A DNA stretch of 64,000 nucleotides, taken from CAXQUZ01 sp942491145 (lineage in GTDB: Bacteria > Myxococcota_A > UBA796 > UBA2385). Shown here piece after piece: positions 51,135-59,871 of this stretch (its first letter is position 1; every line of letters begins with the position of its first letter). The notes under the pieces were generated by a model. That model had not been told where the DNA came from and made no database searches. It was given only the letters and a program-made list of their open reading frames with translations. Where the stretch lies: contig CALOBC010000049.1 in assembly GCA_942491145.1 (NCBI GenBank), forward strand, positions 132,302 through 196,301, read 5' to 3'. The translations under genes were made by a program, and so were the position numbers.

Positions 51135-52277
51135 ATGAATTTCGACCTCCGACACCACACGATTCTCCTCGCCGTCGCCGGCTCTCGGGCCCACGGGCTC
51201 TCCAGCGCCGACTCGGACGTCGACTTGCGCGGGGTCGGCATCGCACCGGCGCGGGTGCTCCACAGCCACCGCTTGCGCTGGGACCAGTCCGACAACGCCG
51301 AAGACATGGCCGTCTTTGAAGACACGCTCACCGATGTGGAGCGCCAGATCTGCGCGCGCACCAAGCTGGAGGGCAGTGTGTTTGCCCTGGCCAAGTTTGT
51401 GCGACTCTGCGCCGACTGCAACCCCAACATGCTGGAAGCGCTGTTCTGCAGAACATCGGAGCTGCGCCTCATCACGCCGCTGGGGGAGCGACTGCGGGAC
51501 GCACGCTCTGCGTTTTTGTCCCAGAAGGCTGCCCACACCTTCACGGGCTACGCGCTGCAACAACTCAAGCGCATCCAAGGCCACCGGCACTGGTTGCTCA
51601 ACCCCCCAAAGGCGCCGCCCAGCCGCAGCGACTATGGTCTGCCCGAGCGCAGTCTCGTGCCCCGAGACCAGCTCATGGCCGCCGAAGCTGCCGTGCGCAA
51701 GCGGCTTGACGAGTGGGCGCCGGACTGGGGGCCGCTGCCCGCATCCGAGATTCAGCGGCTGGAGGACCAGCTCACCGACTTCCTCAAGGAGGTGTTGTTG
51801 TCCGGCGAGAGCACGTGGCACCGTGCCGCGCGCAGCGTTGGGTTGGATGACAACCTCATTGAAGCCATGGACCGAGAGCGGCGGTTCAAGGGCGCCCAGC
51901 GCAATTGGGAGCAGTACCGGACGTGGCAGCGCAACCGCAACCCCGCGCGGGCGGCCCTCGAAGCGGCCCATGGATACGACACCAAGCACGGGGCACACTT
52001 GGTGCGCTTGCTGCGGATGGGCCGGGAGATCGTCGAGACGGGCGAGGTGCACGTGTGGCGCGGGGACCAGGATGCCGAGGAGCTGCGGGCCATCCGGAAG
52101 GGGGCGTGGAGCCACGACAAGCTGGTGGGGTGGGCTGAGTCCGAGGGCAAGGCGCTGCGCAAGCTGGTCAAGGACGGGCCCTGCGCGGTGCCCCCCAAGC
52201 CCGACGATGACGCCTTGGATGCCCTGACGGTGCAGCTTGTGGAGCAGTCCCTCCGCCGGGATGCCCAACGAGCCTGA
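51135..52277 (+). CDS. Polymerase-beta-superfamily nucleotidyltransferase (COG3541/YcgL type), long form
   Basis: The 380-residue product starts at ATG 51135. The metal site is AVAGSRAHGLSSADSDVDLRGV (G16, S17, D28, D30), followed by DVERQICARTKLEGSVFALAKFVRLCADCNPNMLEALF, the parallel of the short form. The C-terminal half (about 200-380) is helical, with KHGAHLVRLLRMGREIVETGEVHV. That C-terminus is like the helical regions in RlaP/YcgL proteins. It is divergent from the short paralogue. A common substrate, possibly an RNA end, is inference. Confidence 0.8.
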   Translation: MNFDLRHHTILLAVAGSRAHGLSSADSDVDLRGVGIAPARVLHSHRLRWDQSDNAEDMAVFEDTLTDVERQICARTKLEGSVFALAKFVRLCADCNPNMLEALFCRTSELRLITPLGERLRDARSAFLSQKAAHTFTGYALQQLKRIQGHRHWLLNPPKAPPSRSDYGLPERSLVPRDQLMAAEAAVRKRLDEWAPDWGPLPASEIQRLEDQLTDFLKEVLLSGESTWHRAARSVGLDDNLIEAMDRERRFKGAQRNWEQYRTWQRNRNPARAALEAAHGYDTKHGAHLVRLLRMGREIVETGEVHVWRGDQDAEELRAIRKGAWSHDKLVGWAESEGKALRKLVKDGPCAVPPKPDDDALDALTVQLVEQSLRRDAQRA

Positions 52278-52280
52278 GAC

Positions 52281-53186
52281 TCACAGGGTGATGTGTTGCT
52301 CGGTGACCTCACCCGCCACGATCGCGACCATCAGGTCCTGCTGGCGGGGGGTGTCTGGGCTGTCCGCCGGGAGCACCTGGGTGATCGTGACCTGAACCAG
52401 ACCCGGGGTGAGCCGGGGCAGCGCGATCGACCCACCTTGGCGGGCTTTGGGCGTCCCGCCATTGAGCGAGACCTGCCATCCCGAGGGGGCGAGCTCACTG
52501 GCATTGTCGATGGTGAGGTGCAGCGCGCCCACCCCGAGCTCGGTGGGCTTCTGGGTGGTCGAGTCATCGATCTGCTTGAGGGCGTCCCGGAACTCGGAGG
52601 CCCACTGGCTCGTCTCTTTCTGTTCGAGCTGGCGCACACCCATGACCAGGCCGCGGCACAGCTTGATGTGCTCACTGACCTGGGCATCGCTGGGTTCATC
52701 CGTCCCCCAGGCCAGCCGGAGCACTTGGTCATCAAACCGGAAGCCCTGGAGCAGCAGCGTGATCTGTTGGCCGGTCTCGATGTAGCGAATCCAGCCGGAG
52801 GTGTGCCCGCCAAATTTGTCGAGAAGAATGAGCAGACCGGCAAGCACGAGCATGATGGATGCGGCGCCCGGCGGGGCCCAGACGGCGGCTTCGTGGCTCT
52901 GGAGGATCTGGCTGATGATGGGCAGTGCGCCGGCGCAGGCGACCAAGACCATCGCAAGAATGCGCAGCGTGGTGCCCCTGCGGCGCTTGTACCGGCGCTT
53001 GACGAAGTACCAGTCGCTGCTCTGGCGGGCCTCGCCCTCGGCAAAGCGCACCAGCTCGTCGATGCACTCGCGGCGGCCAGGCGCGCTCCAGTCCAGCTTC
53101 GGAAACGCCCGGGCGATGAGGTCTTCCGCCTGGGGCCCGACCGGGGACGGGGACGGGGACGGGGCCAGCGCAGTCGGTTCAGTCAT
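52281..53186 (-). CDS. Two-TM protein with SLATT-like domain
   Basis: ATG 53186 gives 301 residues; its stop lies four bases beyond the end of the convergent nucleotidyltransferase. The N-terminal part has the helix RRECIDELVRFAEGEARQSSDWYFVKRRYKRRR followed by two TM segments (TLRILAMVLVACAGALPIISQIL and AASIMLVLAGLLILLD). Then comes FGGHTSGWIRYIETGQQITLLLQGFRFDDQVL. That resembles SLATT domains, membrane effectors found with nucleotide-second-messenger defence systems; the match is by eye. The C-terminal part (about 190-301) is cytosolic and beta-rich (GALHLTIDNASELAPSGWQVSLNG). Adjacency to two nucleotidyltransferases is notable. Confidence 0.6.
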   Translation of the reverse strand: MTEPTALAPSPSPSPVGPQAEDLIARAFPKLDWSAPGRRECIDELVRFAEGEARQSSDWYFVKRRYKRRRGTTLRILAMVLVACAGALPIISQILQSHEAAVWAPPGAASIMLVLAGLLILLDKFGGHTSGWIRYIETGQQITLLLQGFRFDDQVLRLAWGTDEPSDAQVSEHIKLCRGLVMGVRQLEQKETSQWASEFRDALKQIDDSTTQKPTELGVGALHLTIDNASELAPSGWQVSLNGGTPKARQGGSIALPRLTPGLVQVTITQVLPADSPDTPRQQDLMVAIVAGEVTEQHITL

Positions 53187-53327
53187 GGCTCGCACTCCGG
53201 AGCGGGCCTCATCCTAACAGCAGGGGTTCCCACCGCCCGGCGCCGAGACTGCAATGCCGTGCCGCCGACACTGCACCGGCTGGACGGTTTACTGGATGCC
53301 CCCCAACTTGGCGCTTACTCGGCAGAC

Positions 53328-53933
53328 ATGCGCGGACTCATCTACGACCTGACCTTTCGCAAGCTCACCATCGGCTGGTACCGCCAAGTGCTCCAGCGAT
53401 TGCCCGACGGTGCGCACCTCCTCGACGTGGGCATTGGAACGGCCGGAGCCCTGTCGGCGAACGCGAGCCTGATCCACGACAAGGGCTTGCAGATCACGGG
53501 TGTCGACATCGACGCCGACTATGTGAAGCGGGCGCGGCGCAACCTCACCAAGGCGGGGCTGGGTGAGCGGGTGAACGTGCGCCTGGAGTCCATCTACGAC
53601 CACCAGGCCGGCCCCTACGATGCGGCCTACTTCTCGGCCAGCTTCATGCTGTTGCCCGACCCGGTGGCGGCGCTGCAGCACATCGGCGAGCACCTCACCG
53701 ACGATGGGCGGCTGTTCTTCACCCAGACCTTCGAGAACCACCGCAGTGTGCTGGTCGAGCGGGCCAAGCCCTTGCTCAAGAAGGTGACCACAATCGACTT
53801 TGGGGCCGTCACCTATCTGGACGACTTCGAGCGCACCCTCGGCGAGGGTGGCGTGGGCATCGTCAATGCGGTGGATCTCAAGGTCGGTCGCTCGCGCACC
53901 TACCGGTTGGTCGAGGGCGAGCTCGCGGGCTGA
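53328..53933 (+). CDS. SAM-dependent methyltransferase (class I)
   Basis: ATG 53328 gives 201 residues. The SAM motifs are LLDVGIGTAGALSANASLIHDKGLQITGVDIDADYVKRA (motif I LLDVGIGTAG and acidic VDID) and YDAAYFSASFMLLPDPVAAL. The rest, including HLTDDGRLFFTQTFENH, matches class I methyltransferases of the ubiquinone/menaquinone type without its own signature. The target is unknown. It is cytosolic and stands alone. Confidence 0.82.
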   Translation: MRGLIYDLTFRKLTIGWYRQVLQRLPDGAHLLDVGIGTAGALSANASLIHDKGLQITGVDIDADYVKRARRNLTKAGLGERVNVRLESIYDHQAGPYDAAYFSASFMLLPDPVAALQHIGEHLTDDGRLFFTQTFENHRSVLVERAKPLLKKVTTIDFGAVTYLDDFERTLGEGGVGIVNAVDLKVGRSRTYRLVEGELAG

Positions 53934-53951
53934 GGGGCGTGCTTCGGGTCA

Positions 53952-55235
53952 TCATGCGTAGCGGTACAGACCATCCCACCGGGCATCGAGTCGGCGGGCG
54001 GCCTCAGTGGGCAAGACGGCGTCCAGCACGCCATCTTCGCGCACGGACACCAAGTCCAGCTCCACGAGCTTGGCCAGCGCATCGCTGACCTCAAAGTCCA
54101 CCGCTTCGCCGATGTGGGCGTGCAGCGCGGCTTCCACGACGCGGTCCAGGGCCGCTTCGTCCAGCGGCTCGGTGGCCTTCAACAAGAAGGTCCATGCCAG
54201 CAGCGCCTCTTTGCACTCCTCTTCCTCGGCGGCATCGATCAAGCGATGGAAGACACCCGCGTTGTTGTCCAAGTTGCGAAAGTACAGGCTGTCGGAGAGG
54301 GTCTTCATGAAGCGAATCTTGCGGTTCTGGAACTTGCTGACCTGTTGGAACAGAAAGCCCCCTATCGTCGCAAAGCCCGCGCCCAAGATGACCAGCGCAG
54401 CTTGGTCCAGCACGATGGGTTGGTCCTTGAGCCCCATCCAGAACGACACCATCGATGCGACGAGCAACAGGGTGGGCCCCAGCTTGGTGGTCAGCAGCAC
54501 CACCCCACTCACCGCCGCCGGCACACCGAGGACCACCTTGTCTTTGGTCTTCATGCGCACTTCGGTGTTGGGAAACAACATCTCGAGGTCCGCCCGGGGC
54601 ACGTTGCGAAACATCTTCACCAAGGTTGCGCCCGGGTCAAACATCAGCTCGGAGCGCCCCTTGGCCGCAAAGTGTTCGGGACCGCGAAACGTGACAAAGA
54701 CCACCACACGGTCATAGTTGCGGAATGTGAGCTTGCGGGTCTTCAAACCAAAGAAGGTCGAGACCTCTTCGGTGCGCAAGTCCTCTCCCCGCCGGTAGAA
54801 CAACACATGGTCGAAGTCGTCAAAGTCGACGTGCAAGCGAATCCGAAACAGTGACTCTTCATCGAGGGCGGCTTCGAGATCTTCGCGGCTCAGGGGCTCG
54901 TAGTTCGCAGCGGTGAGCACGGCCTCCAGCTCGGTGGTGAGCTGGGCATGGCGGCTGGCCCGCTCTTCAGGGGTGACGGTGGGCACCAGCCGGGCGTCCA
55001 GATCGGGGTCGAAGGGCGCGTAGATGTCCTTGAGCCGCTCCAGGTTGGCGTGGAAGCGGTGGTGGAAGAGGGCTTCGAGGAGGTCGGCCACCGGTGCCAC
55101 ATGGGCAAGCTCTTCGGGACTGAGCACACCGGTGAGCTGGTCCATGCAGAGGCTGCGAACGGTGGTGCGCTGCAGCGGAATGAAGCGCTCGGGCGACACC
55201 CCGGTGGGCGGGGAGGTCGGGGAGGACGGGCTCAT
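53952..55235 (-). CDS. DUF3754 (TMEM143-like) membrane protein
   Basis: The 427-residue product starts at ATG 55235. It has a long soluble N-terminal part ending in TFFGLKTRKLTFRNYDRVVVFVTFRGPEHF, the DUF3754 hallmark (F-x-Y-x-R-V-V). Two TM segments (VVLGVPAAVSGVVLLTTKLG to LLLVASMVSFWMG, then AALVILGAGFATIGGFLFQ) are followed by FQNRKIRFMKTLSDSLYFRNLDNNAGVFHRLIDAAEEEE. The C-terminal region has a winged-helix-like character. Human TMEM143 is a relative; the function is unknown. Confidence 0.85.
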   Translation of the reverse strand: MSPSSPTSPPTGVSPERFIPLQRTTVRSLCMDQLTGVLSPEELAHVAPVADLLEALFHHRFHANLERLKDIYAPFDPDLDARLVPTVTPEERASRHAQLTTELEAVLTAANYEPLSREDLEAALDEESLFRIRLHVDFDDFDHVLFYRRGEDLRTEEVSTFFGLKTRKLTFRNYDRVVVFVTFRGPEHFAAKGRSELMFDPGATLVKMFRNVPRADLEMLFPNTEVRMKTKDKVVLGVPAAVSGVVLLTTKLGPTLLLVASMVSFWMGLKDQPIVLDQAALVILGAGFATIGGFLFQQVSKFQNRKIRFMKTLSDSLYFRNLDNNAGVFHRLIDAAEEEECKEALLAWTFLLKATEPLDEAALDRVVEAALHAHIGEAVDFEVSDALAKLVELDLVSVREDGVLDAVLPTEAARRLDARWDGLYRYA

Positions 55236-55257
55236 GGGGACCTCGGTGTGGCCGGAC

Positions 55258-55875
55258 TCAAGCGGGGGTCAGCGTGCGGACGGTCATCCACACGGCCAAC
55301 ACCAGCAACAGCACCCCCATCAGCCGATCCATCGTGGTGCGGTGCTGGACGATGCGGTCGGCGAACCCGGTGGCGGACAACAAGACAGCCACAAAGCTGT
55401 ACCAGAGCAGATCGATGCCACCGGCCAGCAGGGCCATGCCGGCCCGCTCGGAGGGCCCGGAGTGGGGGTCCACAAACTGGCTGAACAATGCAAGAAAGAA
55501 GACGGCAATCTTGGGGTTAAAGAACGACAACACAAAGCCCTCGCCAAAGGCCCGCCCACGCTTGGGGGGTGCCTTGAGGGGGGCGTCGCTGGGAACACTG
55601 CGCAGCATGCCGATGGCCAAGATGGCGAGGAAGCCCGCACCACAGAGCTGGAGCGCCACAAACAAGCGGGGGGCCGCAGTGAGCACCGCCGCGAGGCCCG
55701 CCACCGCGAGTCCGGCATACAGCGCCACCCCGATGCCGTGGCCCACACCGGTGGCCACACCTGCGCCCCGGCCCCCACGGGCAGTGTTGGTCAGGACCAG
55801 TGCCAGGCTCGGACCGGGTGACATGGCGCCGGTGATGCAGATCGCCGCGAGGGACGCCCAGTCAGCGAGGAGCAC
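55258..55875 (-). CDS. LysE/RhtB-family amino-acid exporter
   Basis: The start is taken as GTG 55875, overlapping the end of the lipoprotein gene upstream; longer in-frame starts run into that gene. The 205-residue product has about six TM segments and the LysE signature GAMSPGPSLALVLTNTARGGRGAGVATGVGHGIGV near the N-terminus, and FVLSFFNPKIAVFFLALFSQFVDP in the middle. It would export an amino acid or a homoserine-lactone-like molecule across the inner membrane. Its neighbours are an envelope lipoprotein and a barrel, which could extend transport. Confidence 0.9.
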   Translation of the reverse strand: MLLADWASLAAICITGAMSPGPSLALVLTNTARGGRGAGVATGVGHGIGVALYAGLAVAGLAAVLTAAPRLFVALQLCGAGFLAILAIGMLRSVPSDAPLKAPPKRGRAFGEGFVLSFFNPKIAVFFLALFSQFVDPHSGPSERAGMALLAGGIDLLWYSFVAVLLSATGFADRIVQHRTTMDRLMGVLLLVLAVWMTVRTLTPA

Positions 55876-56449
55876 CGGAGACCTGGCCAGGAGCGGCGGT
55901 CTCGAGCCCACCCAGGTAGCCGTCGAGCATCCGCGAGAGCTTGCGCTCGATGACGGTGGCCGCTTCTTCCACGGCCCGGTCTTCTTTTTCGTGCAGGAAC
56001 TGCAGAATCACGGGCACGCTGAACGTCTCGGTGGCGACGTCTTCCCCACCGTCCGTTCGGGCGATGCTCAGCGTGACGTCCACCGTCCACCGGTTGCGAC
56101 CCTCAATCTGGGCATACGGAAAGGCCGCCGTCTCGACGAGCAGCACCAGGGAGGCGCCGTCGGCGTGGTCCACCACCCATGCGAGCCGCCGGGGGGTGGC
56201 CGAGCGGGAGGCCAGCGCGCTGGCGAAGGCATCGAGTGCCAGGGGCTTGGCCGTCAAGTTGCGGGACGCGAGCTGCTTGTCGATGCGCTTGTGGATGGGG
56301 GCCGGCGCCGCGTCGACCCGGTCGCCCGCTTCAGGGGCCACGAGGGCGACCACCGCGACGTCCATGGCCATCGGGGCTTGCACGGCCGGGGCCTTGGGGG
56401 CGCAGCCCACGAGACCCAGTGCCAGCAGGGTGGGGAGCAGGTGCCGCAT
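55862..56449 (-). CDS. Lipoprotein of unknown function
   Basis: The start ATG 56449 shares one base with the barrel gene stop (TGATG). The 195-residue product has lipobox LGLVGC. The rest is alpha/beta with an internal beta pattern (LAWVVDHADGASLVLLVETAAFPY, NRWTVDVTLSIARTDGGED) and a C-terminal helix (DRAVEEAATVIERKLSRMLDGYLGGL). It resembles the LPS-assembly LptE/GNA1162-like lipoproteins only in general layout. As the middle gene of barrel-lipoprotein-exporter it may partner the barrel. Confidence 0.68.
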   Translation of the reverse strand: MRHLLPTLLALGLVGCAPKAPAVQAPMAMDVAVVALVAPEAGDRVDAAPAPIHKRIDKQLASRNLTAKPLALDAFASALASRSATPRRLAWVVDHADGASLVLLVETAAFPYAQIEGRNRWTVDVTLSIARTDGGEDVATETFSVPVILQFLHEKEDRAVEEAATVIERKLSRMLDGYLGGLETAAPGQVSGAPR

Positions 56450-57927
56450 CAGAACCAGACCTCGGTCTCGATGGCGAGGACTTGGTGCCAGTGGCGTTCC
56501 ACATTGCCGAATTCATTGTATTGATCAATGTTCTCGACAAAACTGTTACCGAACGCATTGTTCTGGTTGGAGTACTGCACACCGTAGAGAAACCGCAAGC
56601 TGGGACGGGTGTAGACGCCGCGACCCAGAGGATTCAGGACCACACCCGCCTTGCCCTGCCACGTGTAGCGGGTGTCGGTGTCGCCATTCTCGAGCCCCCG
56701 TGTGTCGGGCAGGCCCGCCGTGTTCTGGAAGATGGAGTCGGAGTGTTCGCGGTAGGCGTTGCCGTTCAGGCTGACTTCCTTGGCGATGGACGTCTCGGTC
56801 AGCCAGTGCACCGTGTCGGTGATGTAGACTTGGCCCCGAATGACCGTCGACATGTACTTGCGCGCGTGGTCGGAGGGCACAAACTCGTTGTCGCCATCCC
56901 AGTGGCGGCCATACAGGCCCGCCCACACGATGTCGAAGCGACCGGGAATGACCTTGAGCTGGATCTCATCGCCCAGCAACAACACATCACGCTCGTCGGT
57001 GAGGTCGGTCACGTAGAGCGTGTATTCCTGGCCGTTGTACTCTTCGGTGGTGAACAGCTGAGGATGCTTGCGCTCATAGCTTGCGAAGAAGTTGTTCCAG
57101 ACCAGCGGGCCCCAGCCACCGAAGCCCAGGTAGCCGACCGCCTTCCAGCTCTTGGCGTTGACCGCCACCGGATCGGGAAAGTCGACCCCCCGGCGGTTGG
57201 GGTTGGCTTGGAACCAGCTCTCGACCACCTCGCCCCGCACCCAGTTTTCATAGGTGAGCCCGGGGGTGGAGTGGGGCGCAAAGCGGTTGCCCTGGACCGC
57301 CGGCTCGTAGCGGTACTGACCGCCCAGGCCGAGCTCGACGCCGTCGATGATGCGGATCCGGGCGAGGGCACCGGGGGTGAAGATGGTGTTGTAGGCGTCC
57401 GGCTTCAGGAAGAACCCCGAGTCGCCAAAGCCCACCAGCAAGTCCACCCGGTCGTTCTCAAACCGGGCGCTGCCCCCGACGGTCTCGAAGAAGATCTGGG
57501 CCGGTCGCATGTCGTACAGCCCCAGATCGCCCAGGTAGCGGTCGAGGGTGCCGATCTGCCAGGTGACGTTGGGTATGCCGACGTTGCCGGCCTTCACGTA
57601 GAGCTGGCTGACCAGGAAGCCGCCGAGGGAGCCATCGGGAGACGCCCGACTGACGTTGCCGCCCTCGACGCGGATGTGGGCACTGGTCCAGGGATCGGTC
57701 GACAGCGACTGCTGCTCCAGCATCTGGTACCGGAACTCAAGCGCCGCGTAGGGCCCCTCGTTGAGCAAGCGCCCGTAGAGGTTCCAGTAGCCGAGCGCGC
57801 CGCCGCTGCCCTCGAAGTCGGGGCGGGTGCCCACACGCAGATAGCCCGCAGCGTCCGCCCGGCCGGCATGAGCGACGGGCACCAGCATGGCGCCAAGGAG
57901 ACCAAGAAGCGGGAAGGGAGCAGGCAT
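56449..57927 (-). CDS. Outer-membrane beta-barrel protein
   Basis: The 492-residue product has a signal peptide (FPLLGLLGAMLVPVAHA) and a regular series of amphipathic strands with many Trp, Tyr and Gly (YLRVGTRPDFEGSGGALGYWNLYGRLLNEG, GVELGLGGQYRYEP, SWKAVGYLGFGGWGPLVWNNFFASYERKH). It ends VLAIETEVWF with a terminal Phe. A barrel of about 16-18 strands is likely, which fits the porin size, but no porin family signature is clear. It is first of a four-gene unit that continues with a lipoprotein, LysE and DUF3754. Confidence 0.78.
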   Translation of the reverse strand: MPAPFPLLGLLGAMLVPVAHAGRADAAGYLRVGTRPDFEGSGGALGYWNLYGRLLNEGPYAALEFRYQMLEQQSLSTDPWTSAHIRVEGGNVSRASPDGSLGGFLVSQLYVKAGNVGIPNVTWQIGTLDRYLGDLGLYDMRPAQIFFETVGGSARFENDRVDLLVGFGDSGFFLKPDAYNTIFTPGALARIRIIDGVELGLGGQYRYEPAVQGNRFAPHSTPGLTYENWVRGEVVESWFQANPNRRGVDFPDPVAVNAKSWKAVGYLGFGGWGPLVWNNFFASYERKHPQLFTTEEYNGQEYTLYVTDLTDERDVLLLGDEIQLKVIPGRFDIVWAGLYGRHWDGDNEFVPSDHARKYMSTVIRGQVYITDTVHWLTETSIAKEVSLNGNAYREHSDSIFQNTAGLPDTRGLENGDTDTRYTWQGKAGVVLNPLGRGVYTRPSLRFLYGVQYSNQNNAFGNSFVENIDQYNEFGNVERHWHQVLAIETEVWF

Positions 57928-57997
57928 CGGCTGGCACCGTAGCGCATCGCCCCCGCCCGCGGTGCGGAAGGGGCAGGATTGTGCCGTGGCTGTGCGC

Positions 57998-58579
57998 TCA
58001 GCTGCCCATCACCGCGGCCACCAGCGCGTCGGCCACGCGGTCCCGGGCCTCCGCACCGCAGAGGACCAAGTCGGCCACATCCCGACTCGGCGCGACGAAC
58101 TGCTGGTGCATGGGGCGCACGGTGTTGAGGTACTGGTCGAGCACGCTGTCGATGGTGCGTCCGCGCTCGCTGAGGTCGCGGCGGATGCGGCGGACCAGCC
58201 GCAGGTCGTCGGGGGTGTCGACAAACACACAGAGGTCGGCCATCTGCGCCAGCGGCGCGTAGGCGAGGGTGAGAATGCCCTCCACCAGGACCACATCGGC
58301 GGGCGCGACCGTCTCGGTCTGGTCCGTCCGCCGGTGGGTCGCGAAGTCATAGATGGGGAGCGCGGCGCTGCGACCGGCCCGCAGCGCGGTGAGGTGGTCC
58401 ACCAGCAAGGACGTCTCAAGGGCATCGGGGTGGTCGAAGTTGTGCCCCCGAGGCTCGGGAATGTCGTGGTAGTACCGATCGTGGGGAATCAGCACGCTGT
58501 TGGGAATGCGGGCCGCAGCCGCCACCGCAGCCGTGCTCTTCCCACTCGCGGTGCCCCCCGCAATGACAACCAGCTTCAC
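57998..58579 (-). CDS. udk: Uridine kinase
   Basis: GTG 58579 overlaps the bactofilin stop (GTGA); AAGGAG is upstream. The 193-residue product has the P-loop VIAGGTASGKSTAA, HDRYYHDIPEPRGHNFDHPDALET, the catalytic PIYDFATHRRTDQTE and ILVEGILTLA-like VVLVEGILTLAYAPL, with the acidic FVDTPDDLRLVRRIRRDLSERGR. These are the full uridine/cytidine kinase signatures. It phosphorylates uridine to UMP in pyrimidine salvage. Coupling to bactofilin and parAB is probably accidental. Confidence 0.9.
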   Translation of the reverse strand: MKLVVIAGGTASGKSTAAVAAAARIPNSVLIPHDRYYHDIPEPRGHNFDHPDALETSLLVDHLTALRAGRSAALPIYDFATHRRTDQTETVAPADVVLVEGILTLAYAPLAQMADLCVFVDTPDDLRLVRRIRRDLSERGRTIDSVLDQYLNTVRPMHQQFVAPSRDVADLVLCGAEARDRVADALVAAVMGS

Positions 58580-58914
58580 GGCAGCTCCTTGCCCGCAACG
58601 CGCACATCACCCGCCAGGCGGGCGCCAGCGTGCAGCTCCAGAATGCCCACGTCGAGGCTACCCTCGACAGAGCCAGTCGACTCGATGCGCAGCCGCTCCC
58701 GCACCCGCAGTCGACCCACAAACCGCCCTGCCAGCACACAGCGGGCCACATCGGCCTCACCGTCCACAGTGCCCGTGGCCCCGATCTCGAGGATGTCCTC
58801 AGAGTAGAGCCGACCGGTGAAGTGGCCATCCACCCGCACGCGGCCCTCAAAGGTGAGATCGCCCTCGTGGTGGGATCCAGGGCCCATCAGGGCCGACAGG
58901 GGGGTGTCGGGCAT
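58576..58914 (-). CDS. Bactofilin
   Basis: ATG 58914 gives 112 residues; a GTG at 58923 is a weaker option. It is a single short bactofilin domain with the repeated right-handed beta-helix pattern: EGDLTFEGRVRVDGHFTGRLYSEDILEIGATGTVDGEADVARCVLAGRFVGRLRVRERLRIESTGSVEGSLDVGILELHAGARLAGDV. These polymerise into membrane-linked filaments. In Myxococcus bactofilins lie next to the par genes and scaffold ParABS at the poles. The same arrangement here suggests the same role. Confidence 0.92.
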   Translation of the reverse strand: MPDTPLSALMGPGSHHEGDLTFEGRVRVDGHFTGRLYSEDILEIGATGTVDGEADVARCVLAGRFVGRLRVRERLRIESTGSVEGSLDVGILELHAGARLAGDVRVAGKELP

Positions 58915-58995
58915 CGGGCGCACACCAAGTGAGTGGGGACAGGGCCCAGCGGTGGGTGATGGTCCCCGGGAAAGCAGCTTCCCGAGGACCCTAGC

Positions 58996-59871
58996 TCAAG
59001 CTGGCTGGGACAACAGGCCGACGATGCGCTCGAGCTCATCGCGGGTCTTGAAGTCGATGACAATGCGCCCGTTCTGGCTGCGGTTGCGGGTCTCGACCTT
59101 GACCTTGGCGCCGAGGCCACGGCTGAGCTTGCCCGAGAGCTGCTGCATCACCGTGGACCGGGGGCGGGCCGGCGTCGAGGAACCCCGCACCATCGCGGAC
59201 ACCACACGCTCCGTGGCGCGCACGCTGAGGTCCTTTTCGATCACGTCGGTCATCACCTTGCGGATGAGACCTTCGTCATTGAGCGACAGCAGGGCCTTTC
59301 CGTGACCGGCGGTGATGCGCTCGGCCCGCAGCTCGGCCAATGCGAAGGCCGGCAAGCGGAGCAGGCGGATGGCATTGGCCACCGTGGCGCGGTCCTTGCC
59401 GACCCGGCGGGCAACCTCGGCTTGGGTGAGGTTGAAGGCGCTCACCAGCCGGTGGTAGGACTCGGCGGTCTCGATGGGATCGAGGTCTTCGCGCTGGATG
59501 TTCTCGACCAGGGCCAGCTCAAGCTGATCCTGGGTGCTGAGGTGGTCGCGCACCCAGCACGGCACCTCTTCGAGTCCAGCCAGTCCCGTGGCCCGCAAGC
59601 GTCGCTCACCGGCCACCAGCACATAGCCGTTGCCGTGGTCTTCCCGACGCACCAGCAATGGCGTGAGAACACCGTGAGTACGGATGCTCTCGGCAAGCTG
59701 TTCCAGCGCTTGACCCTGGAAGGTCATCCGCGGCTGCTCGGGGTTCGGTCGGATGCGGTCGATGGGAATCATCCGCAGGGCTTCACCGCTGCGGTCCGGC
59801 CGGTCGTCCTGGTTCAGGACATTGTCCGGAATGATGGCTGCGAGGCCGCGCCCAAGGGAAGAGCGCTTCAT
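58996..59871 (-). CDS. parB: Chromosome partitioning protein ParB
   Basis: ATG 59871, with GGAGG upstream, overlaps the parA stop (ATGA). The 291-residue product has the short ParA-binding N-terminus (MKRSSLGRGLAAIIPD), the CTP-binding N-domain with PNPEQPR and the GERRLRATG motif, and ALVENIQREDLDPIE. The helix-turn-helix part (LTQAEVARRVGKDRATVANAIRLLRLP) and a C-terminal dimer region follow. It clamps onto parS and spreads. All motifs look intact. Confidence 0.95.
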   Translation of the reverse strand: MKRSSLGRGLAAIIPDNVLNQDDRPDRSGEALRMIPIDRIRPNPEQPRMTFQGQALEQLAESIRTHGVLTPLLVRREDHGNGYVLVAGERRLRATGLAGLEEVPCWVRDHLSTQDQLELALVENIQREDLDPIETAESYHRLVSAFNLTQAEVARRVGKDRATVANAIRLLRLPAFALAELRAERITAGHGKALLSLNDEGLIRKVMTDVIEKDLSVRATERVVSAMVRGSSTPARPRSTVMQQLSGKLSRGLGAKVKVETRNRSQNGRIVIDFKTRDELERIVGLLSQPA

